A stretch of 20,753 bases of DNA from a virus: IMG/VR virus record IMGVR_UViG_3300039191_000410, positions 1 through 20,753 of that record; one strand, 5' to 3'. The notes under the pieces are model-generated. The model had not been told where the DNA came from, made no database searches, and saw only the letters and a program-made list of their open reading frames with translations. The translations under genes were made by a program, and so were the position numbers. Below, in pieces: positions 12,752 to 19,700 of the stretch (position 1 is its first letter; the number at the start of each line of letters is the position of its first letter).

Positions 12752-12985
12752 TTATATTTCACCACTTTTATTGTGATCTATTCCATATTTACTTTTATAC
12801 CATAACCTTTCATGGAAATAATAAAGTATCATCTTAGTGAATAACTCTACTCCCCCAATCTTTAATCCAACCAAAGGGTTTCCTGATATTAACCACGCAA
12901 GTAACATAGTATCTAGTGTACCCACAATTCTCCATGTGATGGTTTTTAAAATATGTCGTTTTTTATCTATCTTTGGTTTTTCCAT
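12752..12985 (-). CDS. DUF2061 membrane protein
   Basis: 77 residues. It matches the small DUF2061 family: KTITWRIVGTLDTMLLAWLISGN, then GLKIGGVELFTKMILYYFHERLW. Two hydrophobic segments (about 15-34 and 39-57) are followed by the conserved YY.HER.W end. Members are integral membrane proteins of unknown role, common in Bacteroidota and often near sulfate-assimilation genes. It is the first gene of the run leading to glutamine synthetase, 43 bases upstream of it. An AATTTAATATATA element starts six bases before its ATG, so if this is a promoter the mRNA would be almost leaderless. Confidence 0.85.
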   Translation of the reverse strand: MEKPKIDKKRHILKTITWRIVGTLDTMLLAWLISGNPLVGLKIGGVELFTKMILYYFHERLWYKSKYGIDHNKSGEI

Positions 12986-13037
12986 ACCGTTATATATTAA
13001 ATTAATTTTGGTTTAAGGTAAAGATTATTTACTTTTA

Positions 13038-13517
13038 ATGAAAACACACTTTAAAGATAAAAACATGAATATAATTTTAATTGGAAATTACAGTGATACT
13101 CTTAGGTATTCTAGTATGTTAAGTAAAGCATATGATTTGATAAAAATAGACAGTGACTTAGTATTAAGTCAAAATAATATTATTGTTGGTAAAAGTGGGA
13201 TGCAGTCTCTATTTGAAACAGTGTTTCATACTTTAATGTTAGAACACATGCAAGTTATGTCTTTTCACCAATTAAAAACTGGATTTGTGTTTATAAAATA
13301 CCCAAAGCATAAATCACAAATTTCAGCAATTGAAAGGAAATTTAATACTAAAATGGATTTAATCATTGATTTATCTGATGGTAAAATGATTAATGATTTG
13401 GATGAGTCAGACGTTCCATTACTTACTATAGACAATAGTAAAAGCTCTGAGGAAATTGGTAATGAAATCCGAAAGTCAATTGTAAGAAGATTTATGAAAA
13501 AATCTGTGGGTTTATAA
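13038..13517 (+). CDS. Hypothetical protein
   Basis: 159 residues; the ATG at 13068 (MNIILIGNYSDTLRY) may be the true start since the first strand of the fold begins there. The order strand (NIILIG), helix (TLRYSSMLSKA), strand (LIKID), then FVFIKYPKH and MDLIIDLSDG looks like a Rossmann-type alpha/beta domain, but there is no P-loop or other known active-site motif. The C terminus is basic (RKSIVRRFMKKSVGL). It is divergent from the DUF2061 gene and its 3' end overlaps the tagged gene at 13512 by six bases in convergent order. No family recognised. Confidence 0.75.
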   Translation: MKTHFKDKNMNIILIGNYSDTLRYSSMLSKAYDLIKIDSDLVLSQNNIIVGKSGMQSLFETVFHTLMLEHMQVMSFHQLKTGFVFIKYPKHKSQISAIERKFNTKMDLIIDLSDGKMINDLDESDVPLLTIDNSKSSEEIGNEIRKSIVRRFMKKSVGL

Positions 13518-14069
13518 AATAAAGTTTGAGATATCAGCTCCATGTTCTCCTAAAATATTCAAAATTTCTTCAAAATAATATTGAGATGGTCTACCATCTT
13601 TAATAAAGGATATAGCTGTTCTTTTATCTATTTGTCCGATTTTTTCTTTAAATTCTGAATCTGGTATATCTGTTTCTTCTAACATATCAATGATCTCCAT
13701 TCTATTTAAAATATAAAAATCTTGTTTTTCCCTATCCATTGTTTTAGCAGTTTTAGGAGAATCGATTTTTTCATTTATTTCGTTATCCATTATAGACTTC
13801 AATATCTCGTGAAGCAATTCATCACCGGGAAGATCCAACCTACCTTCTTTATGTCTATTTTCAAGATTTTTGAGCAAAACATTTAAATCATCATATGTTT
13901 TTAGATTTTCAATAGCTCCTAACAAATCAGATAAACTATATTTCTCTTTAACATCATCAGAAAGACTATCTATAAATTTATATGTTGGTAATAGTTGTTG
14001 TACCAAAAGAGGTAGATCATCTTCATGAATTGACTCGTTAATTTGATTGAATTTCTTTAAATGTTTCAT
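13512..14069 (-). CDS. Tagged helical protein, function unknown
   Basis: 185 residues starting MKHLKKFNQINESIHEDD, one of the clearest examples of the shared tag; I-N-E followed by S is an ideal site for a gp21-type protease. The rest is acidic and nearly all helix, with LLVQQLLPTYKFIDSLSDDV, then LSDLLGAIENLKTYDDLNVL, and a C-terminal block SQYYFEEILNILGEHGADIS. No enzyme motif is visible. An ATTAATATATAA element lies 22 bases upstream of the ATG. Probable internal head protein by the tag; otherwise unknown. Confidence 0.8.
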   Translation of the reverse strand: MKHLKKFNQINESIHEDDLPLLVQQLLPTYKFIDSLSDDVKEKYSLSDLLGAIENLKTYDDLNVLLKNLENRHKEGRLDLPGDELLHEILKSIMDNEINEKIDSPKTAKTMDREKQDFYILNRMEIIDMLEETDIPDSEFKEKIGQIDKRTAISFIKDGRPSQYYFEEILNILGEHGADISNFIL

Positions 14070-14090
14070 ATGGATTATTATTTTCTATCA

Positions 14091-14102
14091 TTATATATTA
14101 AT
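14091..14102 (-). promoter_or_regulatory. Candidate late promoter before the 13512-14069 gene
   Basis: ATTAATATATAA on the minus strand, 22 bases from the ATG at 14069, between that gene and the terminator at 14121-14152. Confidence 0.45.
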
Positions 14103-14120
14103 AAATGAAATCAATTTAAT

Positions 14121-14152
14121 AAAAAAACCGAAACAATATTATGTTTCGGTTT
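14121..14152 (-). terminator. Intrinsic terminator of the late sigma gene
   Basis: On the minus strand, AAACCGAAACA (14152-14142) pairs with TGTTTCGGTTT (14135-14125) across a six-base loop and runs into seven T (14127-14121). It lies 17 bases after the stop of the gene at 14169. Confidence 0.9.
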
Positions 14153-14168
14153 AGTTTAGTTATTGTTT

Positions 14169-14537
14169 TTAAATATTGTGCATTCCTTGCCCATCATTGA
14201 TAGAGTTTATGGAGAACACTTTAGGTTTATAATTGTCATTTGTACCTTTTCTTTTATAAAGTGAATTGAACCCTTTAGCTAATCCTCTTTTAAATACTTC
14301 GGTGAAATAAGCAAATGCGTTTTTTGATTTTTCTTCATTGAAATTATACCAGTTATCATACATATCTAAAAGTCCTGATTGGTAACAATCTTTTCGATCA
14401 TCTTCATTCCAATATCTCATTTTTTTAACTGTTCTTTTTCCTAAGAGTTCCAACATCTTTTCACTCTTTCTTGTTAGGTTTCCTTTAGCTTTAGAAACTA
14501 TTATTTCATAATAAAGTTCTTTGTTTGATAAATACAT
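14169..14537 (-). CDS. gp55: Late-transcription sigma factor, T4 gp55-like
   Basis: 122 residues, shorter than T4 gp55 (185). The start MYLSNKELYYEII matches the family's opening (NNKEL...I). The core DCYQSGLLDMYDNWYNFNEE, then NAFAYFTEVFKRGLAKGFNS and LYKRKG corresponds to sigma region 2, which binds the RNA-polymerase clamp and opens the -10 box. No region 4 is present, as in gp55, so there should be no -35 recognition. In T4 gp55 works with gp33 and the sliding clamp to read late promoters. The repeated TTTAATATATA element in this window is the obvious candidate target. It has its own terminator and stands as a single gene. The family call is good, the target is inference. Confidence 0.8.
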   Translation of the reverse strand: MYLSNKELYYEIIVSKAKGNLTRKSEKMLELLGKRTVKKMRYWNEDDRKDCYQSGLLDMYDNWYNFNEEKSKNAFAYFTEVFKRGLAKGFNSLYKRKGTNDNYKPKVFSINSINDGQGMHNI

Positions 14538-14560
14538 ATTTTGTTTTAGTGGTTTTTTTT

Positions 14561-14590
14561 GAGCTTTTAAAATTATAATTTTAAAAGCTC
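14561..14590. repeat. Perfect 30-base palindrome, arms starting GAGCTTTTAAAATT
   Basis: The two 15-base arms are exact reverse complements. Eight T lie directly to its left (14553-14560) and none to its right, so on neither strand is it followed by a T run in the way of a normal terminator. It lies just upstream of the late sigma gene. A dimeric operator or an mRNA hairpin in the sigma leader are both possible. Confidence 0.75.
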
Positions 14591-14636
14591 AATTATTTGT
14601 TATAGTAAAGTTTTTTAAAAAAGTTTAAAGCATAAA

Positions 14637-14669
14637 GTTACGGAGGTGATTTTTGATCATCTCCGTAAC
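14637..14669 (-). terminator. Long stable hairpin after the 14686-15969 gene
   Basis: GTTACGGAG pairs with CTCCGTAAC and extends through further pairs (about 14 in all, one a likely G-U) around a small loop. It starts 17 bases after the stop of the coiled-coil protein gene. Only a weak T tract follows, so it may protect the mRNA 3' end instead of, or as well as, ending transcription. Confidence 0.65.
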
Positions 14670-14685
14670 AAATTATACATTAAAA

Positions 14686-15969
14686 TTATTTTCTAACAAC
14701 TTCCTTGTACATAGTTTCTTTGGTTGCTTCCAAATCAGAAACTAGTCTATCTTTTTCAGATTTAAGCCCAGTTAAAGCGTCTGATAATGTTTTAGATTCT
14801 CCTAACATTGTAAGGTTTGTTTCAACTTTATCAATGTTTTTATCTAGATCATCAATGTTCATTTCAATTTCTCTAACTCTATCTTCAAGTTTTCTCTTAG
14901 TCTTAACTTCATCACTTATTTTATCTTCATAGAAATAAGTTAAATCGTAACTCATGTTATTCTTAACATCATCGATAAGTTCCATAGCTGATTCGTATTT
15001 GTAAAATGAATTACCATATCTTGAATCACATGTGTATAAATATACATTATCTTTGAAGTTGAATGCGAATGACTCCATGAATGGGTTTGTTAAATTAGAA
15101 ATGTGTTTAACTACATCCAATTCTACAAACTTATCTAAGTTAGAAGATACTTCTCTTATTAGTGGGAAGAAATTCTTATTTACAATAGGTACAATAGGAG
15201 AAGAGAATAAGTTCTCTAAAGTAGTTTCTTTTGAAACTTTTTCTTCATTAATGAATATATCATTACTTTCCTTTGTTGATAAACCTATCGTTAAACTTTC
15301 AGATATTTTAAAATCTACTCTTTCTTCTGATATCTCAGCGTACTTTAGAGCTGATTCTAACGTTCTTAAAAGTCTTAATTTATCTTGATCTTTAACGTGA
15401 TCCTCAAGAACTGTTTTATCTATTGAATCTTCTTTTAACAAGAACCATGAATCCTTTAAGAAAGCTACATGTCCTTCTTCTACTGATTCAACAATAGTGT
15501 AAACTGATGTTGAAGAACCACCATTTAAAAGGTTTTGTCTTTTTTCTGGCGATTGAGTCAAGTTGTGAATAAAAGTCTTAATTTCCGGAACCCAGTCATA
15601 AACTGCTAATTCGTTCATTATCTTAGACATTCTGTCTTCATCGTTATCAAGGTTTATAATCTGTAATAACACATTTAATGGGTGTCTGTATACCATCCCA
15701 TTATCTCTTGATTCAACAACTTTGTATAAATCTTTTAGTTCATAAAGCAGTTCGTGTATTTGTAAATCTTCACCTAAGCTTTCAACTAACGACTTAACAT
15801 CATCTTGATAAGTGTATTTTTCTAGCTTTTCAGATAAAGATTGAATAACTCTTTTCTCAGAAGAATTATCAAGAGCTTTTATATGAGCTTCAACAATATT
15901 CTCAACATCTGACTGTTCATATTCTAACCCTTTTTTAAACCCGAAAAGTTTTACTTTCAAATCTTTCAT
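14686..15969 (-). CDS. Large hypothetical protein with C-terminal coiled coil
   Basis: 427 residues, acidic, with no signal peptide. The N-terminal 160 residues are helical (SLSEKLEKYTYQDDVKSLVE, HPLNVLLQIINLDNDEDR). The middle is mixed alpha/beta, with VAFLKDSWFLLKED and FAFNFKDNVYLYTCDSR. The last 75 residues form a strong heptad coiled coil (KRKLEDRVREIEMNIDDLDK and on). MKDLKVKLFGF is only distantly like the shared tag and I do not count it. An exact TTTAATATATA lies 33 bases upstream of the ATG, so it is probably expressed late and in quantity, fitting a virion or scaffold-like role. Codon use is less AT-rich than in its neighbours, with few rare codons, as for an abundant protein. Family unknown. 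Confidence 0.85.
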   Translation of the reverse strand: MKDLKVKLFGFKKGLEYEQSDVENIVEAHIKALDNSSEKRVIQSLSEKLEKYTYQDDVKSLVESLGEDLQIHELLYELKDLYKVVESRDNGMVYRHPLNVLLQIINLDNDEDRMSKIMNELAVYDWVPEIKTFIHNLTQSPEKRQNLLNGGSSTSVYTIVESVEEGHVAFLKDSWFLLKEDSIDKTVLEDHVKDQDKLRLLRTLESALKYAEISEERVDFKISESLTIGLSTKESNDIFINEEKVSKETTLENLFSSPIVPIVNKNFFPLIREVSSNLDKFVELDVVKHISNLTNPFMESFAFNFKDNVYLYTCDSRYGNSFYKYESAMELIDDVKNNMSYDLTYFYEDKISDEVKTKRKLEDRVREIEMNIDDLDKNIDKVETNLTMLGESKTLSDALTGLKSEKDRLVSDLEATKETMYKEVVRK

Positions 15970-16001
15970 ATTTTAATTTTAATTTTTTAGTATAATTAAA
16001 G

Positions 16002-16012
16002 TATATATTAAA
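16002..16012 (-). promoter_or_regulatory. Candidate late promoter before the coiled-coil gene
   Basis: Exact TTTAATATATA on the minus strand, 33 bases upstream of the ATG at 15969. Confidence 0.5.
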
Positions 16013-16106
16013 TGACATTTACCTATTTTTTCCATATTTTGTTGGAAATCATTTGTTATTGTCATCCTATTATTATATATTTAGATATAATATTAAAAAC
16101 CCACAA

Positions 16107-16307
16107 ATGAGGAAAATAATTTTCAAAATAATAATTTATTTAATTGTATGTATAGGATTCTTATTCCTTGCTGTTATTTCAACACTTAAAAGTGTACCAT
16201 TTTTGATTCCACACATTTTCCTATTAACATCATTTGTTTATTGTTTAAGTTTAATTAAACAAAGAAAAAAGTATATAGAAATAAGAAAAAATAAATTTAA
16301 AGATTAA
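16107..16307 (+). CDS. Small two-span membrane protein
   Basis: 66 residues from MRKIIFKIIIYLIVCIGFLF; an ATG at 16053 would add 18 residues across an AT-rich promoter-like stretch (TTATATATTTAGATATAATA), so the later start is preferred. Two membrane segments (about 4-24 and 32-50) are followed by a basic tail (KQRKKYIEIRKNKFKD). The basic ends predict both termini inside the cell. It is convergent with the tail gene at 16304 and shares four bases with it. Function unknown; a small phage inner-membrane protein. Confidence 0.6.
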   Translation: MRKIIFKIIIYLIVCIGFLFLAVISTLKSVPFLIPHIFLLTSFVYCLSLIKQRKKYIEIRKNKFKD

Positions 16308-17293
16308 TCCCTATCTATCTTCATCTGAATAGTTTCTTGTTCAGAGTCAATTTCAATTTTAACATAATAAATTCCAGTAGAATACTTATCCTTATCACTT
16401 ATATCAAGTGTTAGGTTAACCACACCTTCATCAAACCTTTCCCCAAATTCTATCGTATCTAAAACTCTAGCCATGTGATCAAATATCTTAACAGTAATAT
16501 CACCTGGACTTGATAACGATAACTTTAAATTAACCTCATCATCCTCATTATAATTAGGAACTCTCGGTGTTAGATCAGCATTAAATGAGATAGGTATTTT
16601 ACCTCTTTGAGAATATTTAATTTGGTTATACCAAGTAGCTCCCCTTGCTGGAGCTGTTGTATTTTCATTAAATGCAGGGTAATAACTATGAACTTCAAAA
16701 GCAATAGTTAATTTTTTCTCATCAGTCGTTCCTAAATTATGTTCCCTAGCTATCTCTATTTGGTTTTCGTCTGGAACTACAAGAACGGCATCAATATTCA
16801 TAAAGTTATGTTCAAAGTACATATACTTAAACATCCATAATGTATTCATTATACTTTGAGAAGCCTTGAATATATCAATTTCTGAATTAACTAAAACAGT
16901 CAACTCATAATTTGCAATTATCGGTAAAGCTCTCACTCTCGATAAAACATTCTTAATCTCTTCTTGATTTTCAACTACCATACGTAACCAAACATTAGGG
17001 TTAGCAAATTCCTCACCCTTTATCCTCATACCATTTAAAGTAACATGACCTCTTGGGTACATATCAGTATTCAATTCAACTTTCCTTTCACTAGACGCAA
17101 TATCATCTACAAACGAATCCATTAAATAATCTTCATTACCTGTTAAAGAATAGTAAATCTTACAATCCACATCTTTAGGTCCAGATTCGAAAACATTTGT
17201 CCACTTTATTTTATTTTCAAGGTTAGACAAGAGACATACGGTTAAATCTCTGAAGTAAACGTCATCAAAGTTAAATTTTTCATTTATAGGCAT
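16304..17293 (-). CDS. gp15: Tail sheath stabiliser / tail completion protein, T4 gp15-like, with extra C-terminal Ig-like domain
   Basis: 329 residues against 272 in T4. The first 240 follow gp15: FRDLTVCLLSNLENKIKW with VFESGPKDVDCKIYYSL (T4: FRRY..L...L.SNIQIKRQLESG.K...V.I.Y), then YELTVLVNSEIDIFKASQSI, then DAVLVVPDENQIE and KLTIAFEVHSYYPAF. gp15 forms a hexamer that caps the finished tail and sheath and joins it to the neck. The remaining 80 residues are added: DITVKIFDHMARVLDTIEF and LTLDISDKDKYSTGIYYVKI, an Ig-like strand pattern much like FlgD-type and type IX secretion C-terminal domains of Bacteroidota. A TTTATATATA element lies 24 bases upstream. The gp15 match is from motif memory, not a search. 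Confidence 0.7.
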   Translation of the reverse strand: MPINEKFNFDDVYFRDLTVCLLSNLENKIKWTNVFESGPKDVDCKIYYSLTGNEDYLMDSFVDDIASSERKVELNTDMYPRGHVTLNGMRIKGEEFANPNVWLRMVVENQEEIKNVLSRVRALPIIANYELTVLVNSEIDIFKASQSIMNTLWMFKYMYFEHNFMNIDAVLVVPDENQIEIAREHNLGTTDEKKLTIAFEVHSYYPAFNENTTAPARGATWYNQIKYSQRGKIPISFNADLTPRVPNYNEDDEVNLKLSLSSPGDITVKIFDHMARVLDTIEFGERFDEGVVNLTLDISDKDKYSTGIYYVKIEIDSEQETIQMKIDRD

Positions 17294-17316
17294 CGTTTAG
17301 ATTTATTTCTTTTTAG

Positions 17317-17326
17317 TATATATAAA
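17317..17326 (-). promoter_or_regulatory. Candidate late promoter before the gp15-like gene
   Basis: TTTATATATA on the minus strand, 24 bases upstream of the ATG at 17293. It has the same form as the element before the portal gene. Confidence 0.4.
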
Positions 17327-17373
17327 CTTAAAGTGTCTATCTAAATATAATATTCACATAATAATCAAATAAT

Positions 17374-18324
17374 ATGTTAAAACAGAACTTTTTTAAAACT
17401 AAATATCGACCTAAGAACTTAGATGAACTAGTACTTTTACCTAGAATAAGAAAGATAATTGAAAATGGAATACATAACCATTTTATTTTCTACGGACCTT
17501 ATGGGATGGGTAAAACAGCTTTAGTAGAACTACTGTGTAAAGGTAGACCCTATTTAGAACTTAATACATCAAATGAAACAGGTATTGAAACTTTAAGGAC
17601 AAAGGTAGATGACTTTTGTTCAAAGATGTCAATGTTTGATAGTAAAGATGACTTAAAAATTGTTTACTTAGATGAGATCGATGGTGCATCCTCAGCTTAT
17701 CAAGACGCTCTTAAACGTTTCATTGAAAAGAATGAAAGAAATGTTAGGTTTATAGCTACTACAAATTATATCAATAGAATAGATGGTGGAGCTTTAGATC
17801 GGTTCTTTAAGGTTGACTTTTCTCCACAAGATCAAAAAGAAGTTAAATACCTAAAAGTGAATTATGCTAAACGATTAGTTACAATTTCAAAACAAGAAGA
17901 AATTGATATATCACCTGATGATATAAAAAGTATAGTCAATAAGAATTTCCCATCTTTTAGGAAAATGTTATCAGTCTTACAACATATAAAAATCACTGGT
18001 GAAATGAACTTTTCAGTGAAATCTTTTGATGAAGAATTAAAAACTGACTTATATCAGCAAATTCTAAATTCAGATGATACTGAGAAAAATTATCACTTCC
18101 TTATGGATAAGTTCGGTCCTGATCAAATGGATGAATTAATATCACTTTTAGGTAGACCATTCATAGAGTTTATAGCGGTTAACAAAAAAGATAAAATTTC
18201 TAAGTTAGGAGATATACTTGTTTTAGTAACAAAATATGGAGATATTTTAGACAAAGCAAACTCAGCTGATCCATTAGTAATTGGAACATCATTAATGTAT
18301 GAAATACAAAAAGAATTAAAATGA
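17374..18324 (+). CDS. gp44: Sliding-clamp loader ATPase, T4 gp44 / RFC-like
   Basis: 316 residues, close to T4 gp44 (319). An AAA+ ATPase that opens and loads the DNA-polymerase clamp. Visible elements: N-terminal KYRPKNLDELVL, Walker A GPYGMGKT (41-48), Walker B IVYLDEID (96-103), sensor 1 RFIATTNYI, an arginine in GALDRFFKVDF where the SRC motif normally sits (S and C replaced), and sensor 2 region FPSFRKML as in T4 (FPDFRKT). The C-terminal collar domain is helical. In T4 the loaded clamp also activates late promoters together with gp55, so this gene links to the sigma factor at 14169. It is the first gene of a plus-strand run with folD. The partner gp62 subunit is not in this window. Confidence 0.92.
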   Translation: MLKQNFFKTKYRPKNLDELVLLPRIRKIIENGIHNHFIFYGPYGMGKTALVELLCKGRPYLELNTSNETGIETLRTKVDDFCSKMSMFDSKDDLKIVYLDEIDGASSAYQDALKRFIEKNERNVRFIATTNYINRIDGGALDRFFKVDFSPQDQKEVKYLKVNYAKRLVTISKQEEIDISPDDIKSIVNKNFPSFRKMLSVLQHIKITGEMNFSVKSFDEELKTDLYQQILNSDDTEKNYHFLMDKFGPDQMDELISLLGRPFIEFIAVNKKDKISKLGDILVLVTKYGDILDKANSADPLVIGTSLMYEIQKELK

Positions 18325-18384
18325 TTTTTGAAAACCATTTATTTATAATATATTAGATATATACGAATTGATAAAAATTAAAAG

Positions 18385-19245
18385 ATGAACGAAATTACTA
18401 TTTTAGATGGAATTAAAGTTTCCAACGAAATTAAAGAAGATCTCAGACGAGATATAAAAAAACTACCTAGAAAACCTAGAATGTCTATTATCATGGTTGG
18501 TGATGATCAAGCATCACAAGCTTACGTTAATGCTAAGGTAAGAAGTTGTAAAGAGGTTGGTATTGATTGTCAACTAATTTTAATGCCTGAGGAAACACGA
18601 CAAATAGATTTGTTAAACCAAATATCATCTCTAAATGATGATTCTAAAGTTGATGGATATATTGTTCAACTCCCATTACCCCAACACATTGATAAGGATA
18701 AAGTTATTGATAAAATATCTCCCGAGAAAGATATCGATGGTTTTCATCACACCAATATTGGTAGAATGACTTTAAATCTACCAACTATATTACCAGCAAC
18801 TCCTTTTGGGATAATGTCATTGATAAGACATTACAATATTGAACTAGAGGGTAAAAATTGTGTTGTAATTGGTAGAAGTGATATTGTTGGATTACCTATC
18901 AGTATAATGATGGGACACGATGATCAATGTACAGTAACATCTTGTCATGTGAATACTAATAACTTAAAAGATTTCACTAAGATGGCTGACATTCTAATCG
19001 TATCAGTTGGGATTCCTAATTTCGTAACTGAAGACATGGTTAAAGAAGATAGTGTTGTTATTGATGTTGGTATAAACAGAGATGAAGAAGGAACACTAAT
19101 AGGAGATGTTGATTTTGATAACGTTTCAAAGAAAACATCATATATTACACCAGTTCCTGGTGGAGTCGGTCCTATGACAATCGTGTCACTTATGCGTAAC
19201 CTAGTTTACGCCACAAAAAATAATGTTGAAAATGGATACTATTAA
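18385..19245 (+). CDS. folD: Bifunctional methylene-THF dehydrogenase / methenyl-THF cyclohydrolase
   Basis: 286 residues, normal FolD length. It interconverts 5,10-methylene-, methenyl- and 10-formyl-tetrahydrofolate with NADP+. Key parts: SQAYVNAKVRSC with the Tyr and catalytic Lys (47, 51), DGYIVQLPLPQHID with the Gln, EKDIDGFH with the Asp, PATPFGIM, the dinucleotide site VVIGRSDIVGLPIS, and the signature TPVPGGVGPMTIVSLMRN. All are intact, so it should be active. In a phage it would feed one-carbon units to purine and thymidylate synthesis during DNA replication, or formyl groups to initiator tRNA; the latter would suit a phage that also carries IF-3. TTAGATATATA lies about 21 bases upstream. 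Its end overlaps the next small gene by 14 bases. Confidence 0.96.
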   Translation: MNEITILDGIKVSNEIKEDLRRDIKKLPRKPRMSIIMVGDDQASQAYVNAKVRSCKEVGIDCQLILMPEETRQIDLLNQISSLNDDSKVDGYIVQLPLPQHIDKDKVIDKISPEKDIDGFHHTNIGRMTLNLPTILPATPFGIMSLIRHYNIELEGKNCVVIGRSDIVGLPISIMMGHDDQCTVTSCHVNTNNLKDFTKMADILIVSVGIPNFVTEDMVKEDSVVIDVGINRDEEGTLIGDVDFDNVSKKTSYITPVPGGVGPMTIVSLMRNLVYATKNNVENGYY

Positions 19246-19390
19246 AATAGGAAACACTGTTAAATGGTTAGGTAATAGATATGAAGTAATTGAAGTTATC
19301 GGATCAAAAGTTTTACTTAAACAGAAATTCTCAATAGGAACAGTTCTAGATAAACCTGTTAATATAGCAGATTTAGAAATAGATAAGTAA
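19232..19390 (+). CDS. Small hypothetical protein
   Basis: 52 residues beginning MDTIKIGNTVKWLGNRYEVI. It reads as a short all-beta domain: KIGNTVKWLGNRYEVIEV, then KVLLKQKFSIG, then KPVNIADLEI, a KOW/SH3-like strand pattern. The start lies within the last five codons of folD, so translation is probably coupled. It ends nine bases before the next small gene. No family recognised. Confidence 0.65.
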   Translation: MDTIKIGNTVKWLGNRYEVIEVIGSKVLLKQKFSIGTVLDKPVNIADLEIDK

Positions 19391-19399
19391 TATATATAT

Positions 19400-19543
19400 A
19401 TGAGTATGAGTAAAGAAGATATAAGGGATAAATACTATTTGATGAAAAACCAAAGAAAAATACATTTAGATTGTATTAAAAAGGGTTATTCAATATTAAA
19501 AATACCAAGTGGTAAAATTTATAAAATTAAAGAACTCGGATAA
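19400..19543 (+). CDS. Small basic hypothetical protein
   Basis: 47 residues starting MSMSKEDIRDKYYLMKNQRK, lysine-rich, with one helix and a short hairpin (YSILKIPSGKIYKIKEL). It follows an AT-repeat (TATATATATA) that ends at its start codon. Its TAA shares a base with the ATG of the next gene (TAATG), a typical sign of coupled translation. The function is unknown. Confidence 0.6.
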   Translation: MSMSKEDIRDKYYLMKNQRKIHLDCIKKGYSILKIPSGKIYKIKELG

Positions 19544-19698
19544 TGGAAGAAGATAATATAAAAACTAATTACTGCATACGAGACAAATATGGAAAGATGT
19601 GGATAGAAACTAAAGACTTCTTTTCTAATAATAAAGTTAGGGAAATGATCAATAAATTAAAAAATAGTGATTTGGTTAAATCAATTGATAAAAAATAA
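19543..19698 (+). CDS. Small hypothetical protein
   Basis: 51 residues beginning MEEDNIKTNYCIRDKYGKMW, with a predicted beta hairpin and a C-terminal helix (NKVREMINKLKNSDLVKSID). It starts on the last base of the previous stop codon (TAATG) and ends two bases before the convergent baseplate gene. No function assigned. Confidence 0.6.
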   Translation: MEEDNIKTNYCIRDKYGKMWIETKDFFSNNKVREMINKLKNSDLVKSIDKK

Positions 19699-19700
19699 TA

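Noticed and set aside
13265-13543. Minus-strand 92-residue frame
   Set aside because: It lies across the end of the plus-strand gene at 13038-13517 and the end of the tagged gene; no upstream context or motif supports it.
14705-15388. Two plus-strand frames of 75 and 118 residues
   Set aside because: Antisense to the 427-residue coiled-coil gene, with Ser/Leu-rich composition typical of shadows.
15949-15969. MKDLKVKLFGF as a tenth copy of the N-terminal tag
   Set aside because: Only MKDLK fits; the F-E-S part and the Glu cut site are absent.
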